NCBI GenBank assembly: GCA_026182355.1
Contig: JAPFBL010000002.1
Coordinates: 2,232,001-2,296,000 of the forward strand
DNA length: 64,000 nt
Reading direction: 5' to 3'
From: Hermatobates lingyangjiaoensis
Taxonomy: Eukaryota > Arthropoda > Insecta > Hemiptera > Hermatobatidae
A program made the translations under genes and the position numbers. The notes under the pieces were generated by a model. That model had not been told where the DNA came from, ran no database searches, and saw nothing but the letters and a program-made list of their open reading frames with translations. Positions 9,773 through 22,875 of the stretch are shown piece after piece (within the stretch, counting starts at the first letter, position 1; each line of letters starts with the position of its first letter).

Positions 9773-12700
9773 TTAAATATAAAAACTAGACATTTTTATT
9801 ACAAACGTGAATAAAGTTTGAACATATATTATTCAAATTGCAAAGAACATTAATATTTTCCTGAACATTCCTGACATTCGAATTATGAATAATTTCAGAT
9901 TTTAGCAAAACTAGACACTCCTTAGAAGTGTTATTTTTTCTAATTATCACATTATTTGTTTTGTAGACTTGTACAAAGATTACAAGAGAAAAATTGTTTG
10001 CAGATGTATATCAAGGACAGCTTCTGTCATCACTGTAGCCCGTTTTCAGTGATTCAGGGAAATTACTTGCAAGTTTGCTCTTAAGGAGATGTGGTATAGT
10101 GCACGCGAATCCTGTTGAGTCAGTTCTGTTTTTATAATTAGCTGGCTTCCAGTCAGCTGGCGTTTGGCGGGAGTTAGCTGCGTGCCCTCGCTCAGCTCCC
10201 GCCAATTTATAGGCACCTCAATCAACGTGTTTAACTACCGCATCCCATTATTAGATTCTTCTTATTATTATTTTGTTTCATCGTAGGAGACGTTGGTGGC
10301 TGGTGGGAAGATGGCCAGCCTAGCGGTAAATTAAAGCAGAGGGCTCGCCCACTGTCCTGTGTCGACTGATACGACTCAAGTTTTTTCAACCTAGAATTAA
10401 CTACAGCCTCTCTATCTAATTTTGATTTATTGTCTGATGAAAGGACATTACTCACTCTCACATCCGAGCCAAAGTTTATTCTTTCATGAAGTTAGTTACA
10501 TCTAACAGAGTTGGATATAAACGTAATTGTAGAAGTTCTATTTAAATGATCAGCCATAATAGATTATTCATCAATGAGCCTTTAGGATCTCTATATTGTT
10601 ATTCTTCCCTTACTGAGGACCAAAAACTCTATTTAAATGACTTCAAATTATAATTGTTTTAAACCCACGGCGTTTGGACACCTGTTTTAATCAGGTCCTC
10701 GACTTAGACCTATAATGACCATTCGGAGCATTTAGATCAATGCTCAGCGTCGTCTACGAGTACACTGAACTTACAAGTATAAGTACTGAACACTTATCAA
10801 AGATAACAGATTGCCAATTCAACTAAATAATTCATTTTGATATTATTTATGTTCTAAAATCATAACAAAAATCCGTAATCTAATCACACCGAATCACTGT
10901 GAGTCAAGATCTTTGATCATCAACAGTTCGAAATTTCTCGTATTTCGCTTATAGTACAACTAGAACAGTTAGATATCAAATAAAACGATCATTAGGTCCC
11001 AATTTATGTTTTATTGTGGATTCCATTAACACCATTGTTTGTTCACAATTAAACGGGTTTTAATTTAGTTTATACTACTTCCTATTTTTATAATTTTAAA
11101 TATAAAATAAGTGCATTATTTAAAAAAAAAAAATTCTGGCAAGCTAGATTGAAACCAGTCCTTCAGGGTTACCTTCTTAGTTGCATAACATCTCAGCCAA
11201 CCAATTATATCTTCAAATAGCGAAGAAAAATCATGAACAAACACTTTGGAATTTTTTAAATATTTCTTCAAATACTCCTCTTACATACTTTCACTTATGC
11301 ATTTCTTATACTGAATCACATTGCGTTGACTGCTTTTATGTAATAAATAAAACCATTTATGTATTATAAAAATGTATATTATATAAATAATGTAAAAATG
11401 TATAACTTTTTTTTTCAAAATTTGTGGCCATTGTTTGAAAAGCAGATTTTGTTACTGTAAAGACAATTTTGGTACCCAACCACTCTTTTAGAATATATTT
11501 TTGAGTTTTACTAAAATGATGTTGAAAAGATTCTGAATGCGTACTCGTTAAATATGTAGGTAAACAAATCGCACAATAATTACAATTGCAATTTAATTGA
11601 TTTTTTATTAAGTTTTTGTCATTTCCTATCACATTAAAAAACAGGACTCTAGTTAGAAAAGCAGGAAAAAATTGTAACTTACAACTACGGTAGAGATCTC
11701 TTTTCCTACTTCAATATCACTCCAAAACAGTGGATGCCAAGGACTATATATTTGTCAAGTTTTATTAAGATCTGTACCATGGTGCTACTTACAACGTGTT
11801 TGCAAATTTTAGGTACAAGTTTTTACTTATCCACATATATTCAAATATCATAAAAACAATTCTAAAAATGGATTCAGAAGACTTGAAAACGTGAAGGAGA
11901 TTGAACTGAATTCATTTGTTTAAGAGTCTGAAAGCTCAATATTAATTATTTAATATTAGTAAAAGTAATAAAATCAAGTAATTTTTTACAAACTTTGAAT
12001 TAAAGAGATACTTATTCCTGAATTATCGTTTAACTTATGGTACTTAAATTACTCTTAAAACTCACTGGTGATTGTCAAGCCATTCAAAATTGAAATTGAA
12101 TAAAACTAGGATTAGTGCAACTAAATTCCTAGGATACTACATTACTATGGATCTTTCATTGTGATTATTTTTTAGATTTTTCAATAGATTGAGTGTTTTT
12201 GTTTTTGTTTTTTTTTTAAATGTTCTCTATTTTTTTCCTGGATTCCGATTTTATCCACTTCAAGAGTGACTGAACACTTTTGAAGAGGGATGTATTCAAC
12301 ACTGGCCAAACACCATAAATAGCATAAAAATACAACAAATTTAAATGGTTAATGTTAGTTCACGGTTTTCCTTACAGTAAATTTTTCTGAAATTGAGGAG
12401 AAATAGATTGAGATACTAAATTTTACTTTAGACTGTACAGAAAACAAAGGACAAAATGTAAAAGAATAATTTAAAATGTATGATCGTTAATCTGCTGATA
12501 ATAAATTTAGTAAACAAACTAACCAATCAAACTGATATTTTATGTAACTGTCAATTAAACCAAAAGAGAGTTGAATATGACATCAAAGATCAAAATTAAA
12601 ACAAAAAAAGAAATAAAACAATTAGAGAAAATAAAATAAACGTTTTAAAAATTGCACATACAAAATGAAACAAGAAATTGAAAAAAAGAATTGAGTTGGA

Positions 12701-14519
12701 CCAGTCAATAGATCCAAGTGATCTATTTATTATCTATCTATTTATTTTAATTGGTTAATAAAACTTCAAAAGGAGTAACAGATATAAATTAAGAAAGAAA
12801 AAATAATAAATAAAAAGCGCTATGCAAAATAAATAATAATGGGAAAGAGAAAAGAAAAAAATAATATTCAGAGATATGTTGTTAAATATTAATTAAATTC
12901 AGTAAAATTTAATGCACTAACCCTTTAAAATATGGAACATTTTTGCGTTCCAAATGTAGGCCTGGTGTAGGCGTAAACGCACATTTAAGAGCCAAATAAG
13001 TGCCTCCTCAGAAGTTTACAAATGGTCATTTCTCCTTCAGGGGGAATAATTCATGGTATCTGCAACCTGTAACAATTATTAAAGGAAAGCCCATGGTTGT
13101 ATGAAGTGAATAGCGATGGGTAAGTTGGAGTAGTGACTGATGTAATTCTCGCTATGAACGTTCATATAAAGGCTAAGCAAGCTAGATGTCAGATCTACTT
13201 TGAGCAAATCACACTTGAAAAACTCCAACGGCAATCACAATTTTTGGGGATACGGGAACAGCTGTTAGTAAGAAAGTAAAAGTACCATCTTCAGAACTTA
13301 AAAATGAATTTCTAGAATGTGGCTATCTTCCTACTTTACTGTGGAAAAGATTGGTTCCGAGAACGGTATCTGTCCTCAACATTTCTGTTTCGATCATCCA
13401 TCGAAAATCGATGAACTCACAATACTGCTTTTGGGAGAATGTCGAGTGAGAAAATTGTTTTAGGAAATTACGTTTCATTAATTGGACCACTTTATGTTAT
13501 CACCTGCCCATTGCTAAAGAATCTACATTTAAAAATAGGCCGTACGGTAAAAAAGGTTTAACCTGAGCAGGAATGGGTAAGGCAAAGATTAATAGGTATT
13601 TGGTATTACCATTTAACGTTATTTTCTGGAATTCATATATTTAATAATACCATTACAGTACTGTTAATATGCAAGTGACATTAAAAGCATGTGAATGAAT
13701 GTTAACAATTAAAAAAAAAATACTAATAAGAGAAGCGGAATTAGAATATAAGTGTTGGCAGTGGTATATAAGATGTTGGATACAACCTGAAGAATTTTAT
13801 GTATTCGAACATGTTTTTACAAAATTAAAAAGTTGTTTGTAGTCTTGATTTTTTTTTTTTTTTTTTTTGTATTATTGGATACTTAGACTACAATTTCCTG
13901 TATTTAGAAGTAATTTTGTTTCAGGGTTTCTCCTTTAGCTTGAATTATTTGAAACATGAGTTAGGATGAGTTGGTTTAAATTGTGGTCGCAAGCCTGGAC
14001 AAGAAGTTCGCCTGCCACAAGGCACTTAGTAGGTGGAGAGGCCGAGGAAAGATATAGATTAATTCATTGTAGCGAGGTAGGAAGCCACCGCACGAATCTC
14101 GATTTGTATGCAGTAATTCTAGATTTGCATGTCCACTTGGTAATTGAAAGTATTACACACGCACCGTATCTCCCTCACTAGCCCTAACACTTCTCACCCC
14201 CTACTTGCCAGTCCACTGTAATTACCAATAATAAACTCTGTGCCATTTCTTCTCCATTGACTCTTTGTTCGCATACACAATCAGCAACGCATACACGCGT
14301 GCCCATATCTAATATTTCACCTCTAATTAGCATTCTATTCACTATTTTTAGTCTGTCAACAACCTCGTAAAACTGATAAGAGAACAACTACATACGACTG
14401 GTATTTATTAACAAGATTACAATAAAGCAAGTCATGAGAATAATAAAGTGATTGCAGACAAGATTGCAGACAAGATCTGAACAGGTATTTGTCATGTCAT
14501 TAATATATTTTTATTAATA
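9773..14519. other. Long region without a recognisable gene
   Basis: Mostly AT-rich. Three GC-richer patches stand out: 9990-10400 (including an imperfect GGCGGGAG/CTCCCGCC inverted pair at 10168-10203), 12955-13460 and 13960-14300. In 13240-13370 one frame stays open over about 40 codons (AVSKKVKVPSSELKNEFLEC), but I cannot assign it. The patches may be old transposon fragments or isolated exons. A 19-T run lies at about 13850-13868. Confidence 0.45.
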
Positions 14520-14670
14520 CTAGCTGATCTAGCGAACTTCGCCAACTATTAGTGCTTGTCGTGTTATTTTTAGTTAAGCTTAACTTGGTATTTAAGTATT
14601 AACACAAACCCGAGAAACGCTGTTCTGCTTTATGCATAAATATTCAATTCGAACAGGAATCAAAACTAAG
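14520..14670 (-). mobile_element. Helitron 3' end, different family
   Basis: On the minus strand the sequence GGCGAAGTTCGCTAGATCAG is followed by CTAG and then T (14519 and outward). The GGCGAA hairpin region with a terminal CTAG is the usual Helitron 3' arrangement and differs from the CACGGGTAGTCTAG family elsewhere in the window. The inner boundary is not determined; element A-like sequence begins by about 14673. Confidence 0.55.
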
Positions 14671-14672
14671 AA

Positions 14673-14930
14673 AAAAATTTGGAGTAGCCTAAATCAACTT
14701 CACTGTAACTAAACGAAATAAACTCGTTAACAACCAACTTGTTTTGTTTCGTTAGTCAAATTCTTTCATTAGTCGACAGTCATCCATCACAGCATAGAGT
14801 GCATCAGAAAATACATGTTTGATTAGGATTAACAATTACAATTTTATTTCACTTAAAGCATTTCTAAGTAAATATAAACCATGTCAATAAATGAAAGCAA
14901 ATCCGACCAGTAGGGCAGGTGAATCATTAT
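14673..14930 (+). repeat. Degenerate element A fragment
   Basis: Begins ATTTGGAGTAGCCTAAATCA, close to the 5' end of the copy at 57033, and includes a block near 14880-14925 (AAATCCGACCAGTAGGGCAG) matching the internal 'aaatccgaca.gtatagtagg' block. It is strongly diverged and has lost the rest. Confidence 0.5.
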
Positions 14931-15017
14931 TTCAAAACTACATTTTAGTTTTTATAGTATATAAGGTGTTATTTATATCAGGTTTTGGAAGCCCATCTGG
15001 TCTCTTTCGAAGCAGGT

Positions 15018-15080
15018 CCCTATGGTTCAGAGCATAGCGCATTGATCATTTAATGTAAAAGTCTTGGGTGTATTCCCACA
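15018..15080 (+). other. tRNA-like sequence (SINE head or tRNA relic)
   Basis: TATGGTTCAGAGCATAGCGC resembles a tRNA D-arm / A box, and about 30 bases later TTGGGTGTATTCCCA resembles a degenerate T-arm / B box. Spacing fits a tRNA, but the acceptor arm cannot be paired convincingly. It is probably the head of an old SINE. Confidence 0.35.
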
Positions 15081-16768
15081 AAATTGCATATATTTTATTA
15101 TTATTTATTCAGTTGAGACAATGCACAGTGATAACAAAACAAATAAATAAATATGATCGGTCATCAGAGTTTTATAAGTATACAGATTAAGTCCAGAATA
15201 CAATAATTGAAATCTAATTTTCTCTTTCAATGACATCCTGAATGCTTATGCATGCAAAAATGTTCACAAATAGGAATGTTGTGTTGTCAATATAACAGAT
15301 AGTAGATAACAACTGGAATTACAACAATCTTAAGTGTTGTACTCTTCAGAAAAGCCGTCCTGTACTTCTATTTAAAACCTAACAAAATAAATATAACAAG
15401 AAAATTATATATCCGTTAAAAGTTTCATATTACACTTGAATATGTTGAAGGACTACGGTTTTTTTTGTCCGGCTAAGTAGAGCCTTTTTGGCACACTGCC
15501 GTTTATGTTTATAATAATGTGTACTACGGTATCATTATCATTCCACCTGTTGTCTTCTCACTTGACGTTTGTTTTCATTATGCGTTTTTATGTTAAATAA
15601 AAAAACCTGAATTTGTTCAAACGGCGTAGTTTTGTGACGTCTATTGCTCAAAATTCAGCAGAATAAGTATTAAGTGTTTGCCTAATTAGATTATATAATT
15701 AATTTTCTTTAAATATAAAATGATTTCAAACTCATAAATAACCATTTAACATCGTTTAAAAATGAAATAGTTGTATTAATGTTTAAATATTTTCAGAGAT
15801 AATGTATTTATATAAAAAAGAATAATAGAAAACACTATCAATGGCTTGTGATTCCATTACAACTATTGACAGCTTAAACAAATAGAGCAGTTTATTTAGA
15901 AGAAAGAAACAATATATTTTAATACTTTAATACCTATTTAGTTTTTCTTTTCAAATAAATATGATATTGGCCTCCTGTCAATTTTGTTTATGGACACTGC
16001 ATCTCTTTTAGAGTAATAAATTAAATTTTTCAGTGCATACCATAAGTTTTGATGTGTATCATAATTCATTCATGAACTCTTCTCAACTAGGCATACCAGA
16101 TAGAGAGGCATAGAATGTGCTGTGTTATTCCTTTGGTTGATTCATTTATAAAATATCGTTTTATCGAAACATCGTACTTTTTTATTTGAATTTAATAAAT
16201 TGACAAACAGAAAAGTCGTCGACATAAAAAATTGATAAAAACTACTTATTCCACTCAGGATCTCGTATAATATATTCGTTATTAAAGTTTCAAAATCTGA
16301 AGAAAGCTTAATTTGTTTAAAAGCATGTCATTCACATATAAAGTAAACCTAAAGAATTACTCTTTTTTTTTACACAGAACATTCTTCTGGATCATGAGGC
16401 TCACAGCATTTTCTCAAAATAATGATGATTAGAAAGTTTCTGTGATACACCCATGTTGGTCCTAGTACAACTTCTACAGCTAATCTGTCTAAGAATTTGA
16501 CTGATAAGATACTTAAGAATCCTTAAAATTATGGATTGTTACTAAATTCTGTCTAAGTTTGACAATATACTAAAATATTACCTTCAGAAAGACTTACTGA
16601 CTATTTTCATAAAGGTTGACTCCATTAATATTCCATGAATAAAAAACTAAATCTACAGTATTTTATAAAAGAAAACTATACACATGCTAAACCAGCAAGA
16701 CATAAATATTCTTAAAAACTAAATCTCAAGTTGAGCGTGACAGCTGATAACATTTAACTGATATTCGG
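15081..16768. other. AT-rich DNA without recognisable gene
   Basis: Frames are short and no protein motif is visible. A slightly GC-richer patch at 15440-15660 has no assignment. Confidence 0.5.
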
Positions 16769-16973
16769 TATTTTCTTGTTCAGGTTGTTGTGGCATTTCT
16801 TCATCATATGTTACTTATTCAAGTATGTGACGCCTTTGTCTGATAGTTAAGCGAGCAATATAGGCGTACTTGTGATAGAACGTAAAAAACCATCGTTATG
16901 TGTTTACTATCTTCCATATCAATTATGTTGTTTTATCTTGATTTTATTTTGAATCATTTTTTTAATTGGACGT
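16769..16973. repeat. Direct repeat, left copy (205 bp)
   Basis: Matches 17310-17514 with scattered substitutions over its whole length, from TTCTTGTTCAGGTTG to TTTTTAATTGGACG. The two copies are 541 bp apart and bracket a SINE. No coding sequence. Confidence 0.8.
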
Positions 16974-16984
16974 TTTTTTTATTG

Positions 16985-17283
16985 GTTAAACCCATCCCCT
17001 AGCGGGTGATAACGTCAGCCGTTTACCTGCTTTTTGTTTGTTCGGTGATTCTACTGCTTCTACATTGGGAGTCCTAAATTTTGCCTAACTTAAGTGCATT
17101 TCGAGTAGGTATCTTTAACGAGTACCTGACATCGTACAATCTAAGGGACTGACGTCCTCTCCGAGGGACGATGTACTCAGATTTGTTAACCTTCTGCGTG
17201 AATAAATCGAGGACCAGGTGAGCATCGAACCCCGGACTATCAGCCCAGAGGCGAGTACGTTAACCACCGAGCTAACCTGGCCC
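16985..17283 (-). mobile_element. tRNA-derived SINE
   Basis: The head, minus strand 17283 to 17211, is 73 bases long, exactly tRNA size. Its ends pair as a 7-bp acceptor stem (GGGCCAG with CTGGTCC, one G-U pair). It contains an A box (TTAGCTCGGTGGTTAACG) and a B box (GGGGTTCGATGC), the two internal RNA polymerase III promoter elements. The anticodon arm is poorly paired, so this is a tRNA-derived sequence rather than a working tRNA gene. A unique body of about 200 bp follows on the minus strand down to about 16985. Both flanks are copies of the 205-bp direct repeat. Confidence 0.72.
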
Positions 17284-17309
17284 TTTCGTTGTAACGTTAC
17301 TTGCTTAGG

Positions 17310-17514
17310 TACTTTCTTGTTCAGGTTGTCTGTTGCATTTTTTCATCATATGTTACTTGTTCAAGTATATGCCGCCTTTTTCTGACAGTTAAGCTAGCAA
17401 TATATATGTACTTCTGATACAACATAAAAAACTAATGTTATGTGTTTACAATCTTCCATATCATTTTTTTTGCTTTATCTTGATTCCATTTTGGATCATT
17501 TTTTTAATTGGACG
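17310..17514. repeat. Direct repeat, right copy (205 bp)
   Basis: Partner of 16769-16973, in the same orientation. Differences include short indels near 17327 and 17466. The pair could be a tandem duplication that included or later received the SINE, or terminal repeats of an unrecognised element. Confidence 0.8.
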
Positions 17515-18724
17515 GTTAAATTTTATTTCCGACACTTGAAGTAGCTTCTAAGGGCACTCGATTTCACGTGATTTCAGGAATCTTAGATTAAGGATCACGG
17601 ATGTAAAAAAAAAACAGCTAAGTTATTATTACAACTAATAATTTATTTAGTAGTTAACTAAATAAATAAATAATTAACTAATAAACCTGTTTTCATTAAA
17701 GTCAAATTTGTTAAAATACTAAATGGTTGAGAAGTTGATTGACATGTACTATGGTTGAAAGGGAAACACCGGTTATTTGGCCTTCCCTGTGTAGGATTGC
17801 TGAGAGCAAGTGAAAGTGACGCTCCAGTTTGATTGAAGAGAGCGCTTGTCTTCGCATCAACCAGAGATTCGTATCCAAGTCTAACCTGAACTGTCCAATA
17901 CAATTTATTAGGCATCCTCTTTATCTAGAGGACTAGACTGTTTTAAAAAATAAAATATCGCCATTAAATGTAGTCTTGTTTGAAACTCACAATATTATTG
18001 AATAGGATGTAAATGATTTTAAATCACCACATCATGGTGATTTTCTTGAAAAATATTTTATAAAGTAAGAAGAATCTATAAGGATTGGTGAAAATGAAAA
18101 GCAATAACTCTTCATGCCATGTATTCATCGCCTGGCAATCTAAATATATTAGAGTTCATTAAATAAAATAAACTAAAAATCAATTTCACATTATAAATAA
18201 AATTACATAATTCAAAAAGCCTAACATATCATACATGGGATATTTATATATTTTAATATACTTTTAAAAATAATTAACCAGATAAATGTATTTTTATAAA
18301 TCCTATATGATTATTTAATAAAAATTTACAAATTTGAGTTTATTACAAAATATCGTTGTATGTTATGAACAGTAAATTTAGTGAGATAAATTGTAATAGT
18401 TATAATAACTTTTTAAATATTTAAACTGCAGGAAAACGGTATTTATATTTATAGTCTGCATTGTGGTAGATAATGAAAGAAGGTGTCAAAATATGTCTCT
18501 CCCTATATATTGTACTTTCTTATTATGACATAGTTTAGATGTCGCTCATCTATTATTATTTCAAAACTTTTAAAATACAACAATAAATATATATCTGCAT
18601 TCGAAGCATTAACGATGATACATAAGTAAATGAAAATGTTGGAATAGAGTAATGTTGCTTTTGTATTTGTCCAATTACAATCCTTTTTATGTAATAATTT
18701 GTTTTTCAATAACGACTAAGAAAA
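17515..18724. other. AT-rich DNA without recognisable gene
   Basis: An imperfect inverted repeat of TTAGTAGTTAACTAA type lies at 17634-17685. The ORF 17658-17915 (minus) has no recognisable domain. Nothing else is seen. Confidence 0.5.
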
Positions 18725-20818
18725 ATCTGTAGGAGCCTACATGCAACTTTACTATAAGTAAACATAATATCAAACTTCTTGACAACTTAAAGAATTAGCT
18801 TAAAATTAGTATCCCTTTTGTAATATACATAGAACAAAAGAGTCCAAGCATCATACTTCAATATTGCCCAAAGATAGCATAATTTATAAACACAAGAAAA
18901 TCTACATCTGATATTAAGTTTTTGTTCAAGGGTGTAATATATAAACTGATGAGAGCATTTTATTAGACAAACCCATCATACTATGGAAACCATCAAGAAT
19001 TATACTCGTATTATACATATTTGATTGATATTGATTTTTTACAAATTAGAATTTATTCTTCTTATATCTCTTATTAAGTCATTAAACCTTTCAATTTTTT
19101 TTTCATTAAACCTCTAAACATCAATTTCATTTCAGTGGATTAACTCAAAAAATTTCTAAATCAATGTAAACAATGTAAATAAATGTAAACAAATCCGACA
19201 TGTATAGTAGGTGTTGAATTAGTCTAGGATAAATGTTAAATTTTTATAGATCTACTGCTCTTTACGGTAATTGAAATTTCACGAATGTCTACTTGACGAT
19301 AAGTGTTGTATGGTGATAGTGAAAAAATTCGATCTCAAGATTTTGACAGATTTACATGTTTTAAGGTCCCCAAAGTCGTTTTATGACGTTTTTTGATGAT
19401 ATCTGTGTATGGTGTGAATCCAAAGTTCATGTATAGGCTACAGTCCTCAAGCTTTGATTGATAAAATTAATATTTTACACAAAAATGGTCCTCATGGTGT
19501 AGATGAACCCTATTTTTTGGAAGCAATTATGCTTTTGGGAAAGTTACTTTTTGCCAAATGTGTTTTCAGACAACATGTTCTTTTCCTAAACTACTAGCTC
19601 TAGAGTCTTTAAATTCTGACATTATCATGGAAGTGCCATGGTAGTTCAATAGGCAATAAATGCAATAACTGATGAAATCCTGAGATTTTTAAAGCAACGG
19701 GTAATATATTTTTTTTAATAAAATGCAAAAATCGTGACTTATGATTCAAACTGAAAGCTTGTGAGGATGATACAAACCATACTGTTTCACGAATCAAAAT
19801 AAAATTTTACCTAAAAATAGAGCATTCTGTGGGGGATGAGATGAGGTAATTTTTATCCACTGGCTACAGGAATAAAATTCATGTCCTTCTCTAAGAGATT
19901 AGTTTGTAACACCGAATCTTCACTTTGATTTTACAAAAGTTTTATTACTACTGCGGTAATACCAATAATATTATATGCAGCAATCGTGTGATGTACGAAA
20001 ATAAGGTGTATATTGATAATTGGATCAATCACTATCTGTACTACCTCCAGGAATGAATGACTAATAAACATCCTCATTTAGATATTTATATTGACTCTAA
20101 ATAGAGCATTATAAATAATATAACCAAGAAGTTTGACATTGTATTTCCTTTTAATAAAGTTCAGTGTAGGCCACTCCACATTTTTTTTATAAATTACTAA
20201 TTTTTTGTTCAATTAAAATTTTATTGTTCTTTAAGGAGCGTTAGCATCGAAAAAGTTTTCTGAAATAATAAAATATACCATAACGCCCCTTTGGTATAAA
20301 TAATTTTGAAAAAAAATACTTCACTCACCTCCCTTATAATGTTCTATATTTAGGTTTAATTTCATTTTAATGGCACGACTTGTATCATTCTCACAAACTT
20401 TGAGATCGAATCGTAAATCAACATTTTTACATTTTATTTGAAAAACATTTTTAAAAATCTGATTTTTTCTGTTGTTGTTTTGTAACTTCCATGATATTGC
20501 CAAAATTTCCAAACTTTAGAGTTAGTAGTTTAGGAGCAAAAAAGTTGCCTAAAAATACATTTTGGCAAAATGTGACTTTCCCATCATGCATATTACTCCT
20601 GAAAAGAAAGTCACATCTTCACTATGAGGTCCCTATTAATTTCATCCATCAAAGATTATGTTGTGTCTGCAAACTTTTGGACAGACACACATGAAGACAT
20701 AATCGAAAAACCGTCATAAAACGGTCCTCATGGGGAATTCACACCCCATGTTGTAAATGCAACATAATCTCGTTATCGAATTTTTCCATGAACTGTACTT
20801 TAATTTTAGTAAAGTAAT
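18725..20818 (+). repeat. Element A, forward copy split by a second element A
   Basis: The 5' half (18725-19289) starts AGGAGCCTACATGCAACTTT followed by the TACTATAAGTA hairpin loop. The 3' half (20189-20818) ends with GTACTTTAATTTTAGTAAAG. The halves are contiguous in the consensus seen at 57033: the left part stops after 'aattgaaatttcacgaat' and the right part resumes at 'ttttttataaattactaa'. Between them lies a reverse-oriented copy of the same family (19290-20188). No coding capacity. Confidence 0.75.
19290..20188 (-). repeat. Element A, reverse copy nested in a forward copy
   Basis: Minus-strand copy with diverged ends: the 3' end at 19290 reads TACTTGACGATAAGTGTTGT in place of the usual 9-bp hairpin, and the 5' end at about 20180 reads TGGAGTGGCCTACACTGAAC. 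It is internally deleted to about 0.9 kb. It interrupts the forward copy cleanly, so it inserted later. Confidence 0.75.
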
Positions 20819-22564
20819 AAGTTATTTATAACACATTTGTTGATGAGAAATGAAATAGAAATATTAGCCTTTAGTACATTATTAATCTTTGCTGTTGCAT
20901 TGAACACAGTAATAGAAATGGTACTTCAACATGTCCATTATGGATTTGTGTTTCGGTGGTATGTTGCCATCGTGAACAGAACTGACATTCATGAAATAAG
21001 AAGTAGACACAGTTCCTTCTTTGGTATAGAGCTATATAAATGATCAATTCTGAGTTTGTTAACTTCTATCACTTGATAGTTTCAGTTTTTTACATCATAC
21101 ATGTATTTTTTATGGTTCCAGACTACTTCTCTAAATATATAATCGTTCATTTTACATTTTCCAGGATGTACTAAACACATGGTAAACAAAGGAAAAGCTA
21201 AAGAGTTTTGGCCTTCTTGAAGAATGACGCCTTGACGTTCTACGCCGATGTTGAAAATTGATCAGTCTGTTTATTTGATTGATCTTTGTCTGCTGGTTAT
21301 TTTAAAGCCATCAATGCTACCAGTATTTTTAAAGTAGTTCTACTAGTTTTGATGTTTAAAATTCTCACACTTTACAGTTAAACTGGACTGATGAGTTTGA
21401 ATATTAATATTACCTTTTAGCATTGATATATTTCAATTAATATATTATTAAAGTTTAGAATGCATCTTCTGCTTTTTAGAGCAGGATTGGCAGTGCGAGA
21501 TGTAATCGTCGTAGATGTGAGTCAGAAGGGAAAGTGAATCGTGGACTGTGATGCAAATAAGACAGATATTGTTGCGTCCTGAACGAGGCTCAAGATGAAA
21601 CAAGAGGAAGTGAGTAATAAAAGGAGTGTTTGGTTTTGTCGGAGGAATTGGGAACACCTGAGGGTACAGCTGCTACAACACACCTGCTGTCATTATTCTC
21701 ATTAAGAGAACAGTACGAGAAACTGACCTGCTGGCCTTGAACCAGATCACTTGGACATGCAGGTGACCATCGATGCGGGCCCTCGTCCTAACACTTATCG
21801 TACCATCAGTACTTCCTCACAACACATGGAAAACAGTTAACCTTGCCGAAATTACTCCTCCGACTAGGACCAATCCTTCAAGTCGCCCCAAGGTCTCTAC
21901 TTCTAATGACATTGACATGTCAAAATCATTGTACTTTGAACATTTGAATAACAAATAAAAAAAAAATAGAAAGACTAAGCAAACTGCGCTACGTCAGCTA
22001 AATATTCTTTACATTTATACAGTTGATCGTATTTATATTAACTTTAAAGACTGATGAAAGATTAATCTCTAGAATAAATTAAAGAATCATAAAATTACTT
22101 AAATATGACTCGGAATGATTTTGTTAATGTATAAAAGCAAACCAATTGCTGTTACCCACTAAATCTCAAGTCAGGCATACTAAATCAGGGATATAATGAA
22201 GAGATGAGAGATTTCCAGAATCTCCATCCTCATTCTCAGACGAGTGACAACTCTCCGCTAAGATACTGTTCACAACTCTCTGTGATAATCCCTTACAAAC
22301 AAATAATCCCTTACAAACAATTGCATTGTTTTCTTTTATTCATACTCATTCATGCATTCACAAGTGGATTAATGAAGATGGGTTATAAACATCTCTATGA
22401 GTAATATATATGTACATGGTATTTAATTTCAATTCCACACCCAGAGGCTTACTCTCCAGTATGATGTCCAATGGTGGACTTTTTCTTATCAGCTAATAAC
22501 ATTAATTCTTCATGTCCTTAATCTAAAGATCTAATATTGCTTTACAGATTATTCTGTTTTTCAC
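20819..22564. other. AT-rich DNA without recognisable gene
   Basis: Contains a short direct duplication at 22277-22321 (ATCCCTTACAAACAA twice). A moderately GC-rich patch at 21460-21900 has no clear homology. ORFs at 20837-21043 and 21773-21958 look like chance frames. Confidence 0.45.
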
Positions 22565-22875
22565 ATTAGGAGAAAGGAAGTTACTTTCTCCAGAAACGTA
22601 GCGAGACTGAATGGACATTATCAATGATGGTTTATGCAGATTCTGCAAAGAAGAGGAAGAAACATCGTTGCACCTGCTGACTGACTGTAAGGCAACTTTG
22701 CTACACAGAGGTAGGTGCTTCAGAATACTCAACAAAACGATAGAAAAACTTTTACCGCTGGAACCAGCAAAAGTGCTGAGCTTCTAGGAGGCATTGAAGC
22801 TAACTGCTGAGGTACTTTAGTACAGAAGATGGGAAGTACAATAGTTTTTTTTTAAGGCGCAATGCTATAGTCACC
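22565..22875 (+). pseudogene. LINE ORF2 C-terminus, 5'-truncated copy
   Basis: Codes on the plus strand from 22623: NDGLCRFCKEEEETSLHLL, TDCKATLLHRGRCF, then NKTIEKLLPLEPAKVLSF before a stop. C-x2-C-x8-H-x4-C is the zinc knuckle found after the reverse transcriptase in many LINEs. Upstream, in another frame, RNVARLNGHYQ resembles the conserved 'LTGH' segment that precedes this knuckle, so a frameshift separates them. The 3' end (through ACAATAGTTTTTTTTTAAGG and CTATAGTCA) matches the copy at 36520-37312. 5' truncation is typical of LINE insertions. Confidence 0.75.

Noticed and set aside
17211..17283. Possible functional tRNA gene
   Set aside because: Acceptor stem and box A/B are good, but the anticodon and T stems do not pair and a SINE body follows directly.
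16769..17514. LTR retrotransposon with 205-bp LTRs
   Set aside because: No primer-binding site, polypurine tract or TG...CA ends; the internal part is a SINE of 300 bp.
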